DNA of 8,932 bases, from NCBI GenBank assembly GCA_020846515.1, contig JADLDX010000154.1:1-8932 (forward strand), written 5' to 3'. This document shows positions 6,816-8,932 of this stretch, piece by piece; position 1 is the first letter of the stretch, and every line of letters begins with the position of its first letter. The notes beneath the pieces were generated by a model, which saw nothing but the letters and a program-made list of their open reading frames with translations, had not been told where the DNA came from and did not search any database. The position numbers and the translations under genes are program-made. Origin of the DNA: Pirellulaceae bacterium (lineage in GTDB: Bacteria; Planctomycetota; Planctomycetia; Pirellulales; Pirellulaceae).

Positions 6816-8051
6816 TTACTCTGGTTTGGGTGGTGTCGACGTGCTCAGGACCGTGATAGACGGATCTTTTTCACCGCCACTTACGTAAACAAATTTGCTG
6901 TCAGGGGAAACGATCACTCCCGCGACACTTTCCTTCCATTGCGGTCGAATGGCATTCGTCTCCATTGCGATCAACGTGCCAGCGGCGGGGTCTCGCTTGA
7001 ACGTCGAAATTGTGCCGCTGGTCGAACCTATTGCGTAGAGGCGGAGTCCGTCAGAACTGAGCGCCAATTGATTCCCGCCCTTGAACTGTTCCAGGCCCGC
7101 CGAGCCACTCAGATGGCTCTCCAGGAAGGATAGCGATGCCCGCTGCTCATCAAAGGCAAACACAGCCACTCCACCTTTGCCACGAAAGCGGCCGCTAAGC
7201 GCATACACAAACTTGCCGGATGGATCTGTCAAAACCGACATAGCCCCTTCGAGCATATCTTTGGGCTCACTCATATTCTGGACAAGTTCCAGCTTGCCAG
7301 TGGCTTCCTTTCGCCCCAGCAGCAACAGTGACTTTCCGTCTGATGTCGTCACAAAAATGTGCTTGCCATTGGGATGCACTGCGATACCCCGAACGTTTGC
7401 AAGCGAGTAACCTGCGACCTGGAAGGATTCAACAAACTCGATCTTTTCATCCGCTACCTTAAACACCAGCACCGCGGGTGCGTTTTTGATAAAGAAGCTC
7501 TGTGATATGCCACAATCTACAACGTACGCGAATTTCCCATCTGTGGAAAACGTTCCGCGAATGGGCCACTGATACCCTTTTTCTTTCTCGGTTTGGGAGG
7601 TGATTGATTGGAGCATCGCTAATCGTCCAGACTCAGCATCGCGCCGAAAAAGCGTCGCCGCCTTGGAACGAAAAGCGCTGGTCAATCCCAGTTTCCCATC
7701 GGGGCTCAAACAGAAGTCGGTTGCACCCGCCAGCTGTTTGAGCAGTTCTTGTTTTTCGACTAATTCAAGGCGACCTGACTTCGGATCGATAGAGAAGACA
7801 TGGATGGTACCGGTCATGTAACCGGGTGCGTAGAGAAAACGCCCGTCGGCACTAATCGCCAATCCCACCACCCCTTTCAAGCTACTCAGTTCGACGTTTT
7901 GCACGACATGTAGCGCGGAGGATGATTGCGTGGGTAGCTTTTCACCATTGTTGGCCTGTGCCAAGACCGATTCGTCACTTGCACAAACAATAAAAGCGGC
8001 CAAGAGCAAGGACTTAAACATGGACATGAACGTGGGCATGAACGTGGGCAT
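6816..8051 (-). CDS. Exported seven-bladed lactonase/YVTN-type beta-propeller
   Basis: From ATG 8051 the protein is 411 residues. Start choice: AGGTG lies 9 bases before this ATG. The longer frame from GTG 8147 would put 32 charged and aromatic residues ahead of the signal peptide. Signal: FKSLLLAAFIVCAS, with a likely cut after AQA near residue 34. The mature part shows seven similar blades, each with a G-[KR]-[FLH]-[LVIA]-Y-like strand and a later x-G-x-L-x-x-[VL] turn: GRFLYAPGYMTGTIHVFSID, GKLGLTSAFRSKAATLFRRD, GKFAYVVDCG, GKHIFVTTSDGKSLLLLGR, GKFVYALSGRFRGKGG, GLRLYAIGSTSGTISTFKRD and SKFVYVSGGEKDPSITVL. This is the lactonase (6-phosphogluconolactonase-like) family pattern. True lactonase activity is doubtful for an exported member, and sugar or ligand binding is equally possible. 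It runs opposite to all neighbours and is bracketed by repeat copies A and B. Confidence 0.85.
   Translation of the reverse strand: MPTFMPTFMSMFKSLLLAAFIVCASDESVLAQANNGEKLPTQSSSALHVVQNVELSSLKGVVGLAISADGRFLYAPGYMTGTIHVFSIDPKSGRLELVEKQELLKQLAGATDFCLSPDGKLGLTSAFRSKAATLFRRDAESGRLAMLQSITSQTEKEKGYQWPIRGTFSTDGKFAYVVDCGISQSFFIKNAPAVLVFKVADEKIEFVESFQVAGYSLANVRGIAVHPNGKHIFVTTSDGKSLLLLGRKEATGKLELVQNMSEPKDMLEGAMSVLTDPSGKFVYALSGRFRGKGGVAVFAFDEQRASLSFLESHLSGSAGLEQFKGGNQLALSSDGLRLYAIGSTSGTISTFKRDPAAGTLIAMETNAIRPQWKESVAGVIVSPDSKFVYVSGGEKDPSITVLSTSTPPKPE
8025..8051. repeat. 12-bp tandem repeat at propeller start codons
   Basis: On the minus strand ATGCCCACGTTC occurs twice in a row, followed by the partial copy ATG. 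It creates start codons at 8051, 8039 and 8027, with one more ATG at 8021, and writes MPTFMPTFMSMFKS. All are in frame. Only the first has a fitting ribosome site, AGGTG, 9 bases upstream. The other ATGs would shorten the basic-poor n-region without harming the signal peptide. Confidence 0.85.
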
Positions 8052-8064
8052 GATAGAATACACC

Positions 8065-8069
8065 TGCGA
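8065..8069 (-). promoter_or_regulatory. Ribosome binding site that decides the propeller start
   Basis: Read on the minus strand, GCAGGTGTATTCTATC precedes ATG 8051; AGGTG lies 9 bases ahead. No comparable site precedes GTG 8147 or the ATGs at 8039, 8027 and 8021. This supports 8051 as the start. Confidence 0.5.
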
Positions 8070-8231
8070 ATGAACGACGTAATTGTTGCCTTCTTTCCAA
8101 TTCTTGACGGGTACGTAGAGCGGGTAGTATCCTGGACGCAAAGTCACGACGGGGCATTGGCTTTAGAGCTTTTGGCATATTGGACTAAACGTTTAATTGT
8201 CCCGCCACAGTCTTTGTGACAAAATTAAAAT

Positions 8232-8363
8232 AATTAAAAGAGGTCAGGTCTCTTGTTACTGGTTTGTTCACGTGATTGGTTCCCATGCTATACCTTCCAA
8301 CCTCATCCGCCCATTGTGGTGGAGCCAGCGCTTCGCGAAAAATAGACCTGACCCCTTTTTTTT
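8232..8363. repeat. GGTCAGGTC-ended element, copy B
   Basis: It opens AATTAAAAGAGGTCAGGTC and ends TAGACCTGACCCC plus eight T, so the ends are inverted repeats. The core TTCACGTGATTGG, TTCCCATGCTATA and CCAACCTCATCCG matches copy A with few changes. About 27 extra bases (8311-8337, containing GGTGGAGCCAGCGC) follow CATCCG and are absent from copy A. The left end has only one GGTCAGGTC, while A has two. The right end lies in the PSD1 reading frame, and the element contains the best start codon of that gene. Confidence 0.8.
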
Positions 8364-8932
8364 GCTTGGCTGTGGGGCTGGCCCATTGGCTGGACGCTAG
8401 TGATCCGACAACCTCCCCAGCCGCTGAGGGCCCCAATCTCCATCCGACGGTTGCTCAGGTTGAGTTCTTCGAGGCAAAGGTACGACCGGTACTATCGGAG
8501 AATTGCTTTCGCTGCCACGGAGAAGATGAAGACCAACGTCAGGCAGGTTTGCGATTGGATGGCTTGGCGCATATGCTCCAAGGCGGGGATAGCGGGCCAG
8601 CTATTGTGCCCTACGAGCCGGACAAGAGTCTGGTCATCGAAGCTGTGCGTTACAAAAACGAAGACACCTCGATGCCGCCGAATAAAAAACTGCGCGACGA
8701 AGAAATCGCGGCGCTGACCGAGTGGGTGGCGATGGGGACGCCTTGGCCTGGGTTCGATCCCACGGCGATCGCGACGACGGCGCGGAAAAAAACTGATGCC
8801 GTGAATTGGGAATTCTTTCGACAGAAACATTGGTCGTTTCGTCCCATCACCAAGCCTGAACCGCCACCGGTCACAGACAGCGCGTGGCCGCCGAACGCCA
8901 TCGACTCCTTGGTGCTCGCACGTTTGGCGGCT
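8285..8932 (+). CDS. PSD1 protein (PSCyt1 + start of DUF1549), N-terminal part
   Basis: The frame has a stop at 8273 and then stays open to the window end, giving 216 residues from ATG 8285; the gene continues beyond. A signal-like segment (SRKIDLTPFF then CLAVGLAHWLDAS, about residues 18-38) is followed by a PSCyt1 cytochrome-c-like domain: VEFFEAKVRPVLSENCFRCH with haem motif CFRCH (74-78), GLRLDG, a GGDSGPAIVP loop, SMPP with possible haem ligand Met130, and LTEWVAMGTPWP. After a linker with HWSFRPI, DUF1549 begins at NAIDSLVLARL (about 205). Family members usually continue through DUF1549 and DUF1553 to 800-1100 residues. Residues 1-26 are written by repeat copy B. Alternative starts TTG 8366 and GTG 8372 would avoid it, but leave a short signal peptide with no basic n-region. 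No ribosome site is seen at any of these. Haem binding is inferred; the substrate is unknown. Confidence 0.85.
   Translation, partial: MLYLPTSSAHCGGASASRKIDLTPFFCLAVGLAHWLDASDPTTSPAAEGPNLHPTVAQVEFFEAKVRPVLSENCFRCHGEDEDQRQAGLRLDGLAHMLQGGDSGPAIVPYEPDKSLVIEAVRYKNEDTSMPPNKKLRDEEIAALTEWVAMGTPWPGFDPTAIATTARKKTDAVNWEFFRQKHWSFRPITKPEPPPVTDSAWPPNAIDSLVLARLAA

Noticed and set aside
8052..8147. GTG start at 8147 extending the propeller protein by 32 residues
   Set aside because: No ribosome site precedes it, and it would place a charged, aromatic stretch before the signal peptide; ATG 8051 has AGGTG upstream.
8195..8235. Possible promoter for the propeller gene (TTGTCA on the minus strand)
   Set aside because: A -35-like TTGTCA is present, but at 17-18 bases spacing only a poor -10 match is found, so it is not supported.
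8400..8717. 105-codon plus-strand frame over the PSD1 start
   Set aside because: It is a different phase of the region in which the PSCyt1 domain with CFRCH and SMPP is clearly encoded.

Overview
The window looks like part of a Planctomycetes chromosome, most likely a Pirellulaceae-type marine or freshwater species. The evidence is a DUF1552 gene fused by a 1-nt overlap to a DUF1587/1595/1592/1588/1585 cytochrome-like gene, a PSCyt1-DUF1549 gene, a PhoD-type phosphatase and a discoidin-like domain, with poor Shine-Dalgarno sites and many palindromic intergenic repeats. These protein families are strongly expanded in that phylum. The genus cannot be fixed from the sequence alone.

Layout, left to right. 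(1) 1-326: the 3' end of a plus-strand gene ending in an F5/8 type C (discoidin-like) domain. (2) 327-618: a gene-free stretch with five 35-bp tandem units, each carrying the same 18-bp dyad, closed by an inverted copy that can pair with the last unit over 21 bp. (3) 619-2520: an exported PhoD-like metallophosphatase with an N-terminal FN3-like domain. (4) 2521-2705: a gap with a two-arm hairpin repeat. (5) 2706-4025 and 4025-6550: a DUF1552 protein with a Tat-type signal and a large c-type-cytochrome-like DUF1592-family protein, overlapping as TAATG and so probably translationally coupled. (6) 6551-6815: a gap with a small hairpin and repeat copy A. (7) 6816-8051, minus strand: an exported seven-bladed lactonase/YVTN-type beta-propeller. 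(8) 8052-8284: a divergent intergenic region with repeat copy B. (9) 8285-8932 and beyond: the N-terminal part of a PSD1 protein (PSCyt1 followed by the beginning of DUF1549), cut by the window end.

All the proteins whose N-termini are in the window appear to be exported, so the locus codes for an envelope or periplasmic programme. It holds two families of haem-binding CxxCH proteins (DUF1592 type and PSD1 type), a phosphatase, a carbohydrate-binding-like domain and a propeller. No biochemical role is established for the DUF1552/DUF1592 or PSD1 families. A role in oxidising or breaking down complex polymers is only inferred from their usual neighbours.

The most unusual part is the right third. 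Two related copies of an element with GGTCAGGTC/GACCTGACC inverted ends lie in the same orientation on either side of the propeller gene. The right copy runs without a stop codon into the reading frame of the PSD1 gene, and appears to supply its start codon and the front of its signal peptide. Three unrelated palindromic repeat families occupy the intergenic gaps of this short window.
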